From Streptomyces sp. NBC_00582 (GTDB taxonomy: Bacteria; Actinomycetota; Actinomycetes; Streptomycetales; Streptomycetaceae): a stretch of DNA of 64,000 nt. The translations under genes and the position numbers were made by a program. A model generated the notes under the pieces. The model searched no databases and had not been told where the DNA came from. It worked only from the letters and a program-made list of their open reading frames with translations. Where the stretch lies: assembly GCF_036345155.1 (NCBI RefSeq), contig NZ_CP107772.1, positions 3,286,001-3,350,000 of the forward strand. The letters run 5' to 3'. This document shows, in pieces, positions 1 through 8,547 of this stretch (positions are counted from its first letter, which is position 1; each line of letters begins with the position of its first letter).

Positions 1-858
1 CTCGAATCCCTCGGCGGCGGTCTGGAGCTGGTCGGCCGCCTTCTCGTTGACCAGTTTCGCGGCCCGCCGCACCGCCCGGTTGACCTGCCCCGGGGTGAGC
101 TCGCCGGTGGCGACGCCGGTGACCCTCGACACCAGTTCGTGCGCCTCGTCGACGATCAGCACCTCGTGCTGAGGGAGGACCGGGGCGCCCTCGATGGCAT
201 CGATGGCCAGCAGGGCGTGGTTGGTGACGACGACCTCGGCCAGCTTGGCGCGCTCACGGGCCATCTCCGCGAAGCACTCGGCGCCGTAAGCGCACTTGGT
301 CGCCCCGAGGCATTCCCGCGAGGACACCGACACCTGGGCCCAGGCCCGGTCGGACACGCCGGGGGTGAGGTCGTCGCGGTCGCCGGACTCGGTCTCGTCC
401 GACCAGTCCCGCAACCGCAGCAGGTCCTGGCCCAGCTTGCTGCTGGGCGCGGCCGCCTCGAACTGGTCGAAGAGGCCCTCCTCCTCGTCCTGCGGGACGC
501 CCTCGTGCAGACGGTGCAGGCACAGGTAGTTCGAGCGGCCCTTGAGCATCGCGAACTCCGGGCGCCTGCGCAGCAGCGGATGCAGCGCCTCGACCGTGCG
601 CGGCAGATCCCGCTCCACGAGCTGGCGCTGCAGGGCCAGCGTGGCGGTGGCGACCACGACCCGCTCGCCGTGCGCGAGGGCGGGCACCAGGTAGCCCAGT
701 GACTTACCGGTACCGGTGCCGGCCTGGACCAGGAGGTGGGAGCCGTCGTCGATCGCCTCCGCGACGGCTTCGGCCATGGCCACCTGGCCGGGGCGCTCCG
801 TACCTCCGACTGCGGCGACGGCGGCGTGGAGGAGTTCGGGGAGTGAGGGCTTCGTCAT
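1..858 (-). CDS. dinG: DinG-family ATP-dependent DNA helicase, N-terminal part (runs off left edge)
   Basis: Superfamily 2 DNA helicase of the DinG/XPD iron-sulfur group, which unwinds damaged or structured DNA in an ATP-driven 5'-3' manner. Translating the minus strand from the ATG at 858 gives 286 uninterrupted codons to the window edge. The frame has a Walker A motif GTGTGKS at about residues 47-53, a cluster of cysteines typical of the 4Fe-4S site (RECLGATKC and AECF, about residues 180-195) and a DEAH box in LIVDEAHEL at about residue 230. The C-terminal helicase domain lies outside the window. In Streptomyces this gene neighbours lexA, which would lie further left. It is the last gene on its strand after a 250-base gap downstream of the siderophore operon, in which I see no gene. 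Confidence 0.9.
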   Translation of the reverse strand, partial: MTKPSLPELLHAAVAAVGGTERPGQVAMAEAVAEAIDDGSHLLVQAGTGTGKSLGYLVPALAHGERVVVATATLALQRQLVERDLPRTVEALHPLLRRRPEFAMLKGRSNYLCLHRLHEGVPQDEEEGLFDQFEAAAPSSKLGQDLLRLRDWSDETESGDRDDLTPGVSDRAWAQVSVSSRECLGATKCAYGAECFAEMARERAKLAEVVVTNHALLAIDAIEGAPVLPQHEVLIVDEAHELVSRVTGVATGELTPGQVNRAVRRAAKLVNEKAADQLQTAAEGFE

Positions 859-1108
859 AGCGCGACCACCCTACGGCGCGGCACTGACAAACGGGTGATC
901 GAGCAGGTGGTCGGCGGGAAGAGCGGTGAGGGAATCACGGTGCGGGGCTTCTCGGATTCGGGGCCGGGGAAGGGTCTGCGGGACATCGGTGGGGTTGCCG
1001 GGGCCGGGGGAATGGAAGGCCGGGAAAAAATTCTCGGGGTTTTCGGGACGGGTGGGAACCGGCCGGAATTCCGAGGCGTTCCTCCTGTGACAGCACGGCT
1101 ACTCAGAG

Positions 1109-1723
1109 TCACAAGACATCACGGAGGTTCCTGTCTCTGGCCATGAGAGCGGCCCGCTTGGCGGGCAGGTCGACCTCGGCGCAGAAGCGGAACCCGGCGC
1201 GGAGGAAGGCCGCGAGGGAAGGGGTGTTGCGAAGGTCGGGTTCAGCGACGACACGTGAGCAAGCGGGTCTCCTGTCGAGGACGAGGTCGGCGACAGCTCT
1301 CAGCAGGAGGCCGCCGAGTCCTCGCCCACGGGTGCCGGAGCCTCCGATGAGGAGATGGATGCCGGTGTCATGAGGCCGGACGGGGTAATGGCGGGCCAGC
1401 GGGTCGAGATCCGCCCGGTAGATCTCCCAGTAGCTCATGGGCGTGCCCTCCAGCACGCCGAGGCACGGGACGCTGTGGGAGTCGTCTGCCAGTTGGCGGC
1501 GCAGGTGCCGTTCGGTCAGTGTCCGGGGTCCCGCCAGGTCCCAGAACGCCGAGATCGCCGGCTCGTTCATCCACCGGCAGATCCGGGGGAGGTCGCGGTC
1601 GACCTGGACGGGGACGAGGTGGAAGACACCCGCGGGTGTGGGGGTGGGGCCCCAGTCGCCCAGGCGGTCGAGCGGGCCTGTGCGGACGGCGACGGCTGCG
1701 GCACGGGTGTCGCTGGGCGGCAC
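1109..1723 (-). CDS. GNAT-type siderophore acyltransferase (IucB/RhbD/DesC-like)
   Basis: 204-residue acetyltransferase-like protein. The pattern HLVPVQVDRDLPRICRWMNEP near residue 40, SYWEIYRADLD near 100 and the acetyl-CoA loop GTRGRGLGGLLLRA near 130 match the siderophore acyltransferase branch (IucB, AlcB, MbtK conserved domain), which acylates an N-hydroxy-diamine or lysine before NIS synthetase coupling. The start is a GTG preceded by GAGGAG with a 7-base gap. It lies 79 bases downstream of the IucA/IucC gene on the same strand and is the last gene of the operon. Substrate cannot be read from sequence; a role in siderophore assembly is inferred from family and context. Confidence 0.83.
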   Translation of the reverse strand: MPPSDTRAAAVAVRTGPLDRLGDWGPTPTPAGVFHLVPVQVDRDLPRICRWMNEPAISAFWDLAGPRTLTERHLRRQLADDSHSVPCLGVLEGTPMSYWEIYRADLDPLARHYPVRPHDTGIHLLIGGSGTRGRGLGGLLLRAVADLVLDRRPACSRVVAEPDLRNTPSLAAFLRAGFRFCAEVDLPAKRAALMARDRNLRDVL

Positions 1724-1802
1724 GGTGGGCTCCTCTCAAGCCTGTGCGGGGTCGGGCCGTGTTCCTGAAGACGAAGGGAGTCGAAGTCGTGATGCGGACG
1801 GT

Positions 1803-3839
1803 TCAGGAGTGCAGGGGGTTGGCGATGGTGACGTACACGGACTGGGTCTCGACCGGGCCGACGAGTTCGTCCATGCCGTGCAGCCGGGTCAGCAGATTGG
1901 CCTTGCAGCGCAGCACGGGTGAGTCGAGGAGGCGGGCGGGCAGCGTGCTGCGCAGCCGGTGGGGACCGCCGGCCGCGGCGGTGAGAAAGCGGCGGAAGGC
2001 GGCGAGCAGCAGGCGCTCGTCGGCGAGACGCTGTGAGCCGAAGGCTCCGATGAGACCGAGGACGTTGTTGATACCCAGGTAGTAGGCGAAGCGCTCGTCG
2101 GTGACCTCGTCGGAGACGAAGGTGTCGCTGTGCTCGCCGATACCGGGCAGCCGGGCTTCGAGTTCCGCGCGGCGGGAGTCACGGAAGTAGTAGCCCTGGT
2201 TGTCGCGGTACCGGCCGCCGGAGGGCCAGCCGTCGGAGTCCAGCACGAGCAGCGTGTTCTGCTGGTGGGCCTCCAGGGCGATGCCCGTTTCTCCGTCGAG
2301 CCAGAGCACCGGGCGTACGACGTGTTCCAGGTATCGCAGGAACCACTCGGCGGCGACCGTGGTGAGAGGGCGTCCTGTCCGTGCGGCGAGGCGGGTGACG
2401 ATCTGGGCCAGTCGTGAGCTCTGCGCGGGACGCGGGTCCGGGGCGGCCGTCGCGGCTGCGGGGTACGGGCGGAGCGAGACGAGGCCGGCGATGCAGGAGA
2501 CGTCGTCCGTGGGGGCGAAGGGGTTGTGGCGGATCACGACGTCGAGTCCGGGCACCGGGCGTCCGTCGGTCCCGTCCACGGCCAGCCAGGCCGGATCGCG
2601 GACGATGTCGAAACCGGGATGGGCCGACTGCCACTGGCGGGAGAGGTTGGTGCGCAGCAGACGGTGGACTTCGACGCCGCGGTGGAGTTCCTTGCGCAGG
2701 TTCTCTCGGCGGGAGTTGGTGATGCGCAGGCCCAGCGACAGTTTGAGCATCGCCGGGGCACCGGACCGGTGGACGGTGCGTACGGAGGACGTCGGGTACC
2801 ACGGTTCGCCCTGGGCACCGAGGTCCCGGAGCAGCCCGGCTTCGAACAGGGCGGCGATCTCTGGGCGGTGCCGGACCTCACGCAGTTGCCAGGGGTGCGT
2901 CGGCAGGAGGGCGTAGCCGTCGGGCGCCGCGGGGCGGTCGAGCGAGGGCGGTTCGGCGCCGGCGAGTCGGGCCGTCAGCCGCTGGGCGGGGAGGGCACGG
3001 CCGCCTACGGTCCAGGCGGAGTCGGTGGCCAGCACGGAAGGAGCGACAGCAAGCCAGTGCAGGGGGAAGGAGCCGCGCAACTCGGGTGAGTACAGGCGGG
3101 CTTCCGCGTCGGAGAGGCCTTCTCGGCTCTTCGGGGTCGGGTGCAGCGGGTGCCCGAGGAGCAGTGACTGTTCGGCGGAGAGGAACAGGTCGGGGCCGTC
3201 GGCGGGGTGGCTGCGGCGGTCGCTGATGAAGTCCGCGGTGCGGCGGACGGAGTCGGCGACCCGGGACACCAGGTCCACCGGGTCGGTGCTGTGACCGGCC
3301 GATCGAGGGGGGATGGATGGCCTGGGCGGCTCGGGTGTCCCGGATGGGCTGGGCGGTTCGGGAGTCTCGCGGGACAGCAAGGCGGCGACCGTGACGGCGT
3401 CCGCGGGTGGGGACTGTTCCGGGGCGTCGGCCAGGCGTGGGAGGCCGAAGCGGTGCCAGCCGGTCGGGGACCAGTGGTGGACGGGGGTGAGCAGGGCGGT
3501 GCCGCTGGCGGGCAGCGGCACGCGGAGGATGCCGTCGGCGGGGGCGGCGGGCAGGCCGGTCTCTCGCACCCAGCAGCGCAGCAGGTTCTCCACGGCCGCC
3601 GCCTGGGCGGCGGTGTGCGGGTCGGCGTGGTCCAGGAGGTGGGCCGGGCCGCGGTGCGCGGCTTCGGCGGGAGTGGCGTGGCGCTGCTGAGGAGGGACGG
3701 AAGCGTTCGGTGCGGCGTGGATCGACGGAACGGAGGAGGTGGATGCCGGTGTGGTGGAAACGGAGGAGGTGGATGCCGATGTGGCGGAATCGACCGAAGT
3801 GGGGCCGGGAGAGCCGGTGGGCGCAGGGGAGTTGTTCAT
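1803..3839 (-). CDS. IucA/IucC-family NIS siderophore synthetase
   Basis: 678-residue NRPS-independent siderophore synthetase, which condenses a carboxylic acid (typically citrate) with an amine or alcohol via an acyl-adenylate in the cytoplasm. Family motifs are present: LPTHPWQ, KLSLGLRITNSRREN, EAHQQNTLL and RDNQGYYFRD, followed by a FhuF-like C-terminal segment. The ATG start overlaps the stop of the upstream aminotransferase in an ATGA arrangement, implying translational coupling. The first about 50 residues are an unusual Ser/Thr/Ala/Pro-rich extension encoded in part by a 30-base tandem duplication, absent from the family core. Which amine and acid are joined is not determinable here. 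Confidence 0.92.
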   Translation of the reverse strand: MNNSPAPTGSPGPTSVDSATSASTSSVSTTPASTSSVPSIHAAPNASVPPQQRHATPAEAAHRGPAHLLDHADPHTAAQAAAVENLLRCWVRETGLPAAPADGILRVPLPASGTALLTPVHHWSPTGWHRFGLPRLADAPEQSPPADAVTVAALLSRETPEPPSPSGTPEPPRPSIPPRSAGHSTDPVDLVSRVADSVRRTADFISDRRSHPADGPDLFLSAEQSLLLGHPLHPTPKSREGLSDAEARLYSPELRGSFPLHWLAVAPSVLATDSAWTVGGRALPAQRLTARLAGAEPPSLDRPAAPDGYALLPTHPWQLREVRHRPEIAALFEAGLLRDLGAQGEPWYPTSSVRTVHRSGAPAMLKLSLGLRITNSRRENLRKELHRGVEVHRLLRTNLSRQWQSAHPGFDIVRDPAWLAVDGTDGRPVPGLDVVIRHNPFAPTDDVSCIAGLVSLRPYPAAATAAPDPRPAQSSRLAQIVTRLAARTGRPLTTVAAEWFLRYLEHVVRPVLWLDGETGIALEAHQQNTLLVLDSDGWPSGGRYRDNQGYYFRDSRRAELEARLPGIGEHSDTFVSDEVTDERFAYYLGINNVLGLIGAFGSQRLADERLLLAAFRRFLTAAAGGPHRLRSTLPARLLDSPVLRCKANLLTRLHGMDELVGPVETQSVYVTIANPLHS
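3731..3790. repeat. 30-base direct repeat, two copies, inside synthetase N-terminus
   Basis: Two adjacent 30-base copies (3731-3760 and 3761-3790) starting CGGAGGAGGTGGATGCCG differ at only about three positions. They encode the repeated Ser/Thr-rich segment at the N-terminus of the siderophore synthetase on the minus strand. Being a multiple of three, copy-number change would keep the frame. Confidence 0.85.
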
Positions 3840-5377
3840 GGTCGTTCCTCAGCGGGTGGGGCCGACGCGGTCGGCTGCGTGCCGGTCCGGAACGGCGGTG
3901 GGGGCGCGGGAGGCCGGCGCGGCTGGTCCTTCTCGCTCTGGCCCCTGTGGTGGGCGTGGTGGCGGGCCGCCGCCTCGATCGCGTCGGCCAGCCGGTCGAG
4001 TACGGCGGCCGCCTGCTCGTCGGTGATCGTCAGGGGCGGAAGAAGGCGTACGACGCCGGCATGGCGGCCCCCCAGTTCGACGATCAGGCCGCGGCGCAGA
4101 CACTCCTGCTGGACGGCGGCGGCGAGCGCGGGAGCGGCGGGGTGGGGGCCGTGAGCCGACGCGGACGGCTCAGGCGGGCGGGGCTCAGCTTCCGGGTCGA
4201 CCAGTTCGACCCCGATCATCAGTCCGCGTCCGCGCACGTCCCCGATGCACGGGAAATGCTGGGCGAGGCACCGGAGTTGGTCCAGCAGGTGGGCTCCCAG
4301 GGTGGCCGCGCGTTCGGCGAGGCGGTTCTCCCGGACGTGGGCGAGGGTGGCCGTGCCGGCGGCCATGGCGAGTTGGTTGCCGCGGAAGGTGCCCGCGTGG
4401 GCGCCCGGTTCCCAGACGTCGAGGTCGTCGCGGTAGACGACGACGGCGAGGGGCAGGCTGCCGCCGATGGCTTTGGAGAGGACCATCACATCGGGGCTGA
4501 TCCCGCTGTGTTCCACCGCCCAGAAGGCGCCGGTGCGTCCGACGCCGGTCTGGACCTCGTCGGCGATGAGAGGGATGGAGCGGTCGGCGGTGATCTGCCG
4601 CATGCGCCGCATCCAGGTGTCCGGGGCGGGGATGACGCCGCCCTCGCCCTGGACGGGCTCGAGGATCATCCCGGCCGGGTGTCGCACGCCGGACTTGGGG
4701 TCGTCGAGGACGGACTCGGTCCAGCGGGCGGCGAGTTCGGCGCCGCGTGCGCCGCCGACGCCGAAGGGGCAGCGGTAGTCCTGCGGATAGGGCAGTCGCG
4801 CCACCCGGACGTCGAAGGCGCCGCCGGAGGCTTCGAGGGAGCCGGTGGTCATGCCGTGGTAGGCGCCGGTGAAGGCCAGGACCCCCGTGCGGCCGGTGGC
4901 GGCGCGGACGAGTTTGAGCGCGGCCTCCACGGCGTCCGTGCCCGCGGGCCCGCAGAACTGCACGCGGGCGCGGTCGGCGAGAGCGGGTGGCAGGGTGCGG
5001 AAGAGCTCGGTGATGAAGGCGTCCTTGACCGGGGTGGCGAGGTCGAGGATGTGCAGGGGCGCCCCCGAGTCGAGGACCTTGCGGATGGCCTCCAGGACGA
5101 CGGGGTGGTTGTGGCCGAGCGCGAGGGTGCCGGCGCCGGAGAGGCAGTCGAGGTAGCGGCGGCCGTCGGCGCCCTCGATGGTCAGTCCCCGGGCCCGGAC
5201 CGGCACGATGGGCAGGGCGCGCGCATAGGTGCGGGCCGCCGACTCGCGTGCCGACTGGCGCCGGAGGATCCCCTCGTGCGTGGGCCGTCGGCCGGCCTGG
5301 CCGACGGGGGACCGTCCGGCGGGCGATGGTCCGGCGGATCGCCCCGACGGAACCTCCTCGGGCACTGGCTCGGTCAC
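3836..5377 (-). CDS. Class III PLP aminotransferase, diaminobutyrate-2-oxoglutarate type
   Basis: 513-residue class III aminotransferase related to RhbA/DABA aminotransferase, which makes L-2,4-diaminobutyrate from aspartate semialdehyde and glutamate. Visible features: SGAGTLALGHNHPVV, the FTGAYHGMTTG segment, LIADEVQTGVGRTG, and the PLP lysine in MVLSKAIGGSLPLA. About 40 extra N-terminal residues and a long Ala/Pro-rich C-terminal tail flank the fold. Start is GTG preceded by GGGAGG. It is the first gene of the siderophore operon. No decarboxylase (RhbB-like) accompanies it, so the diamine may be used uncleaved or be processed by enzymes elsewhere. No iron-box sequence of the DmdR/IdeR type was found in the 200 bases upstream. 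Confidence 0.88.
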   Translation of the reverse strand: MTEPVPEEVPSGRSAGPSPAGRSPVGQAGRRPTHEGILRRQSARESAARTYARALPIVPVRARGLTIEGADGRRYLDCLSGAGTLALGHNHPVVLEAIRKVLDSGAPLHILDLATPVKDAFITELFRTLPPALADRARVQFCGPAGTDAVEAALKLVRAATGRTGVLAFTGAYHGMTTGSLEASGGAFDVRVARLPYPQDYRCPFGVGGARGAELAARWTESVLDDPKSGVRHPAGMILEPVQGEGGVIPAPDTWMRRMRQITADRSIPLIADEVQTGVGRTGAFWAVEHSGISPDVMVLSKAIGGSLPLAVVVYRDDLDVWEPGAHAGTFRGNQLAMAAGTATLAHVRENRLAERAATLGAHLLDQLRCLAQHFPCIGDVRGRGLMIGVELVDPEAEPRPPEPSASAHGPHPAAPALAAAVQQECLRRGLIVELGGRHAGVVRLLPPLTITDEQAAAVLDRLADAIEAAARHHAHHRGQSEKDQPRRPPAPPPPFRTGTQPTASAPPAEERP

Positions 5378-5583
5378 GGTTCCCTGTCCTCCCGCAGTTC
5401 AGGGGGCCGAGCGCGCGCAGCGGACCCCCCACCGCTACCAACCCCGGACGGCTGCCCCGGTTACGGGTTGCCCCAAGATCCTTGCCGTGACGGAACCGTT
5501 GCCCTCCCGTCGGAAGTCCCCCACAGCGAACGCATATCGTGTGGAGGCGTTTCAAGTTCGTTGACAGCAGGGGGAGTCAGACC

Positions 5584-6804
5584 ATGCGATCGATACGGCC
5601 GTCGTTCACCGCTCGTCGAGGGGGGAACGCGCGCCGCAGAACCTCCCCCGTGCTCGGAGCAGTCGCCCTCGCCTCGGTCCTCGCGCTCACCGCGACCGCC
5701 TGCGACTCGGGCGACACCACCGCGGACGGCCAGGCCAGTGCCTCGGCCACGGCGGGCGGTGACGGAAAGATCAAGATCCCGGACGACATCAAGGACCGGC
5801 TCAAGGAGCACGGGATCGATCTGGACAAGTGGAAGAACGGCGCATGGAAGAACTGGGACAAGGACGACTGGCTGCGTGAGGCCCAGGACTACGTCAACCC
5901 GATCATCAAGGGCCTGTGGGACCCGGACCGGATGCGGGAGGCGGAGGACCCGGACCGGGGGGTGGACGACAACGACCTCTCCGGCGACCAGGGGGTGACC
6001 GACCCGACGCCGGAAGCCGTGGACGCCAAGGCCGTACCGACGACGTACCACGCCAACGCCCCCGAGGCGGGCAAGGTGTTCTTCGACTCCCCCGAGGGCA
6101 CGATGGTCTGCTCGGCGACGGTCGTGAAGGACCCGGCCCACCCGGGCAAGTCGAACCTGGTGTGGACGGCGGGCCACTGTGTGCACGCGGGCAAGAAGGG
6201 CGGCTGGTACCGCAACATCGCGTTCGTGCCGTCGTACAACGACAAGGGTCTGTCCTCCGAGCAGATGCAGTCGGCGACCAGGGAGGAGTCCGCTCCGTAC
6301 GGCGTCTGGTGGGGCGACTGGGTGAAGACCTCGGACCAGTGGATCGCGCAGGGCGGGGAGACGGGCGGTGACGGGGCGCCGTACGACTTCGCCGTCATCC
6401 ATGTGACGCCGGAGGCCGGTGGTACCGGCAAGTCGCTGGAGGAGACGGTCGGTTCGGCGCTGCCGGTGGACTTCAACGCCCCGGCGGTGCCGAAGGTGGA
6501 CAGCATCACCGCGACGGGCTACCCGGCGGCGGCGCCGTTCGACGGGCTCAAGCTCTACCAGTGCCAGGACAGGCCGGGGCGGCTGTCGTTCAGTGAGTCG
6601 GACCCGACGATGTACCGGATCGGCTGCACGATGACGGGTGGTTCGTCCGGCGGTGGCTGGGTGGCGACGGGGTCGGACGGCAAGCCGGCGCTGGTGTCCA
6701 ACACATCGATCGGGCCGGTGCGTTCGGGCTGGCTCGCGGGGCCTCGGCTGGGTGAGGTGGCCAAGGGTGTGTACGAGTCGGTGAGCGACAAGTTCGCCCG
6801 GTAG
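5584..6804 (+). CDS. Secreted lipoprotein-like trypsin/V8-type serine peptidase
   Basis: 406-residue exported peptidase. The chosen ATG follows AGGGGGAG; a farther upstream start lacks a ribosome site. The N-terminus has twin-Arg-rich basic residues, a hydrophobic stretch and a lipobox-like LTATAC, suggesting a lipidated cell-surface protein. A charged Lys/Asp-rich segment (residues about 60-110) precedes the catalytic domain. The triad is visible: His in WTAGHC, Asp in YDFAVIHV and Ser in TGGSSGGGW, as in glutamyl endopeptidase/trypsin-like families. Divergent from the siderophore operon and convergent with hflX, with a strong shared hairpin between them. Substrate unknown. Confidence 0.85.
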   Translation: MRSIRPSFTARRGGNARRRTSPVLGAVALASVLALTATACDSGDTTADGQASASATAGGDGKIKIPDDIKDRLKEHGIDLDKWKNGAWKNWDKDDWLREAQDYVNPIIKGLWDPDRMREAEDPDRGVDDNDLSGDQGVTDPTPEAVDAKAVPTTYHANAPEAGKVFFDSPEGTMVCSATVVKDPAHPGKSNLVWTAGHCVHAGKKGGWYRNIAFVPSYNDKGLSSEQMQSATREESAPYGVWWGDWVKTSDQWIAQGGETGGDGAPYDFAVIHVTPEAGGTGKSLEETVGSALPVDFNAPAVPKVDSITATGYPAAAPFDGLKLYQCQDRPGRLSFSESDPTMYRIGCTMTGGSSGGGWVATGSDGKPALVSNTSIGPVRSGWLAGPRLGEVAKGVYESVSDKFAR

Positions 6805-6824
6805 GAGACGCACCGCGGACATGA

Positions 6825-6862
6825 CGAAGGCCCGCCCCCGTGAGAGAGGGGGCGGGCCTTCG
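6825..6862. terminator. Bidirectional intrinsic terminator between protease gene and hflX
   Basis: Perfect 15-base-pair stem (6825-6839 with 6848-6862) beginning CGAAGGCCCGCCCCC, with an 8-base loop, in the 66 bases between two convergent genes. Long GC stems without a U-run are the usual Streptomyces terminator form. Confidence 0.9.
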
Positions 6863-6870
6863 TCCGCCGG

Positions 6871-8364
6871 TCAGGCGAGCGGGGCCGGGACGTACGGTGC
6901 GAGGTCGGCGGCCAGTTCCTCGTGCACCCGCACCTTGAGGAGCGTGCCCTCCGCCGTGTGCTCCGCGGAGATCACCTCGCCCTCGGTGTGGGCGCGGGCG
7001 ACGAGCTTGCCGTGGGTGTACGGCACCAGCGCCTCGATCTCGACCGAGGGCCGCGGCAGCTCGCTGTCGATGAGCGCGAGCAGTTCCTCGATGCCCTGGC
7101 CGGTGCGGGCCGAGACGGCGATGGAGCGCTTCTCGATCCGCATCAGCCGCTGGAGGGTCAGCGGATCGGCCGCGTCCGCCTTGTTGATCACGACGATCTC
7201 GGGCACGCCGATGGCGCCGACGTCACGGACCACCTCGCGCACGGCGGCGAGCTGCTCCTCCGGGTTGGGGTGGGAGCCGTCCACCACGTGCAGGATCAGG
7301 TCGGACTCGCCGACCTCCTCCATGGTGGAGCGGAACGCCTCGACCAGGTGGTGCGGCAGGTGCCGGACGAAGCCGACGGTGTCCGCCAGCGTGTACAGGC
7401 GGCCGCTCGGGGTCTCGGCCCGGCGCACGGTGGGATCGAGGGTCGCGAACAGGGCGTTCTCGACGAGGACGCCCGCACCGGTGAGCCGGTTGAGCAGGGA
7501 GGACTTGCCGGCGTTGGTGTAGCCCGCGATGGCGACGGACGGCACCTTGTGGCGCTTGCGCTCCTGGCGCTTGATCTCGCGGCCGGTCTTCATCTCCGCG
7601 ATCTCCCGGCGCATCTTCGCCATCTTCTCGCGGATCCGTCGCCGGTCCGTCTCGATCTTGGTCTCACCGGGACCACGGGTGGCGAGGCCGCCGCCCTTGC
7701 CGCCGCCCATCTGCCGGGACAGCGACTGACCCCAGCCGCGCAGTCGCGGCAGCATGTACTGCATCTGCGCGAGGGCGACCTGCGCCTTGCCCTCTCGGGA
7801 CTTCGCGTGCTGGGCGAAGATGTCGAGGATCAGGGCCGTACGGTCGATGACCTTGACCTTGACGACGTCCTCGAGATGGATGAGCTGGCCCGGGCTGAGC
7901 TCACCGTCGCAGATGACGGTGTCCGCGCCCGTCTCGAGGACGATGTCCCGCAGTTCGTCGGCCTTGCCGGAGCCGATGTAGGTGGCCGCGTCGGGCTTGT
8001 CGCGGCGCTGGATCACGCCGTCGAGCACGAGCGCGCCCGCGGTCTCCGCGAGGGCGGCGAGCTCCGCGAGGGAGTTGTCCGCGTCCTGCACGGTCCCCGT
8101 GGTCCAGACGCCGACGAGGACGACCCGCTCCAGGCGGAGCTGGCGGTACTCGACCTCGGTGACGTCCTCGAGCTCGGTGGAGAGGCCCGCGACGCGGCGC
8201 AGGGCCGCGCGCTCGGAGCGGTCGAACTGGTCGCCGTCCCGCTCTCCGTCGATCTCGTGGCTCCAGGCGACGTCCTCTTCCATCAGGGCATCGGCCCGAA
8301 GACCTTCGGGGTAGGCGTGCGCGAAGCGCTTGGTGTCCTGGGAAGGGGAAGAAGAGGAGGTCAT
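6871..8364 (-). CDS. hflX: GTPase HflX
   Basis: 497-residue ribosome-associated GTPase that splits or rescues stalled 50S/70S particles. The N-terminal HflX domain contains DGELSPGQLIHLEDVVKVKVIDRTALILDIF and the Gly-rich RQMGGGKGGG-like loop, followed by a helical segment and the G domain: GYTNAGKSSLLNRL (G1), DTVGFVRHLPHHLVE (G3) and VINKAD (G4). Start ATG is preceded by AAGGA with a 5-base gap. Length is slightly above E. coli HflX because of an N-terminal extension typical of actinobacteria. Confidence 0.96.
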   Translation of the reverse strand: MTSSSSPSQDTKRFAHAYPEGLRADALMEEDVAWSHEIDGERDGDQFDRSERAALRRVAGLSTELEDVTEVEYRQLRLERVVLVGVWTTGTVQDADNSLAELAALAETAGALVLDGVIQRRDKPDAATYIGSGKADELRDIVLETGADTVICDGELSPGQLIHLEDVVKVKVIDRTALILDIFAQHAKSREGKAQVALAQMQYMLPRLRGWGQSLSRQMGGGKGGGLATRGPGETKIETDRRRIREKMAKMRREIAEMKTGREIKRQERKRHKVPSVAIAGYTNAGKSSLLNRLTGAGVLVENALFATLDPTVRRAETPSGRLYTLADTVGFVRHLPHHLVEAFRSTMEEVGESDLILHVVDGSHPNPEEQLAAVREVVRDVGAIGVPEIVVINKADAADPLTLQRLMRIEKRSIAVSARTGQGIEELLALIDSELPRPSVEIEALVPYTHGKLVARAHTEGEVISAEHTAEGTLLKVRVHEELAADLAPYVPAPLA

Positions 8365-8547
8365 TGGGTCCTTACGTCGTTGGGGGTACCGATGCGGCGG
8401 AGTTCACCGTGCATGGTGGACAACGCACGAGTACCCCGGGAGATTCCCGTGCCCCGTGCGGCGCCGACCTGACGATGGTCGCACGGTACGCCCCGTCTCG
8501 TCACGGCCTTATTCGGGTGCCCAAGGGGCCTGTGGGGTGGGCGGGAC

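Noticed and set aside
5378..5583. Possible iron box for the siderophore operon
   Set aside because: No TTAGGTTAGGC-like palindrome found by eye in the intergenic region.
3710..5998. 762-codon plus-strand frame opposite the aminotransferase
   Set aside because: Shadow of the aminotransferase gene; it also runs on into the protease gene in a wrong frame.
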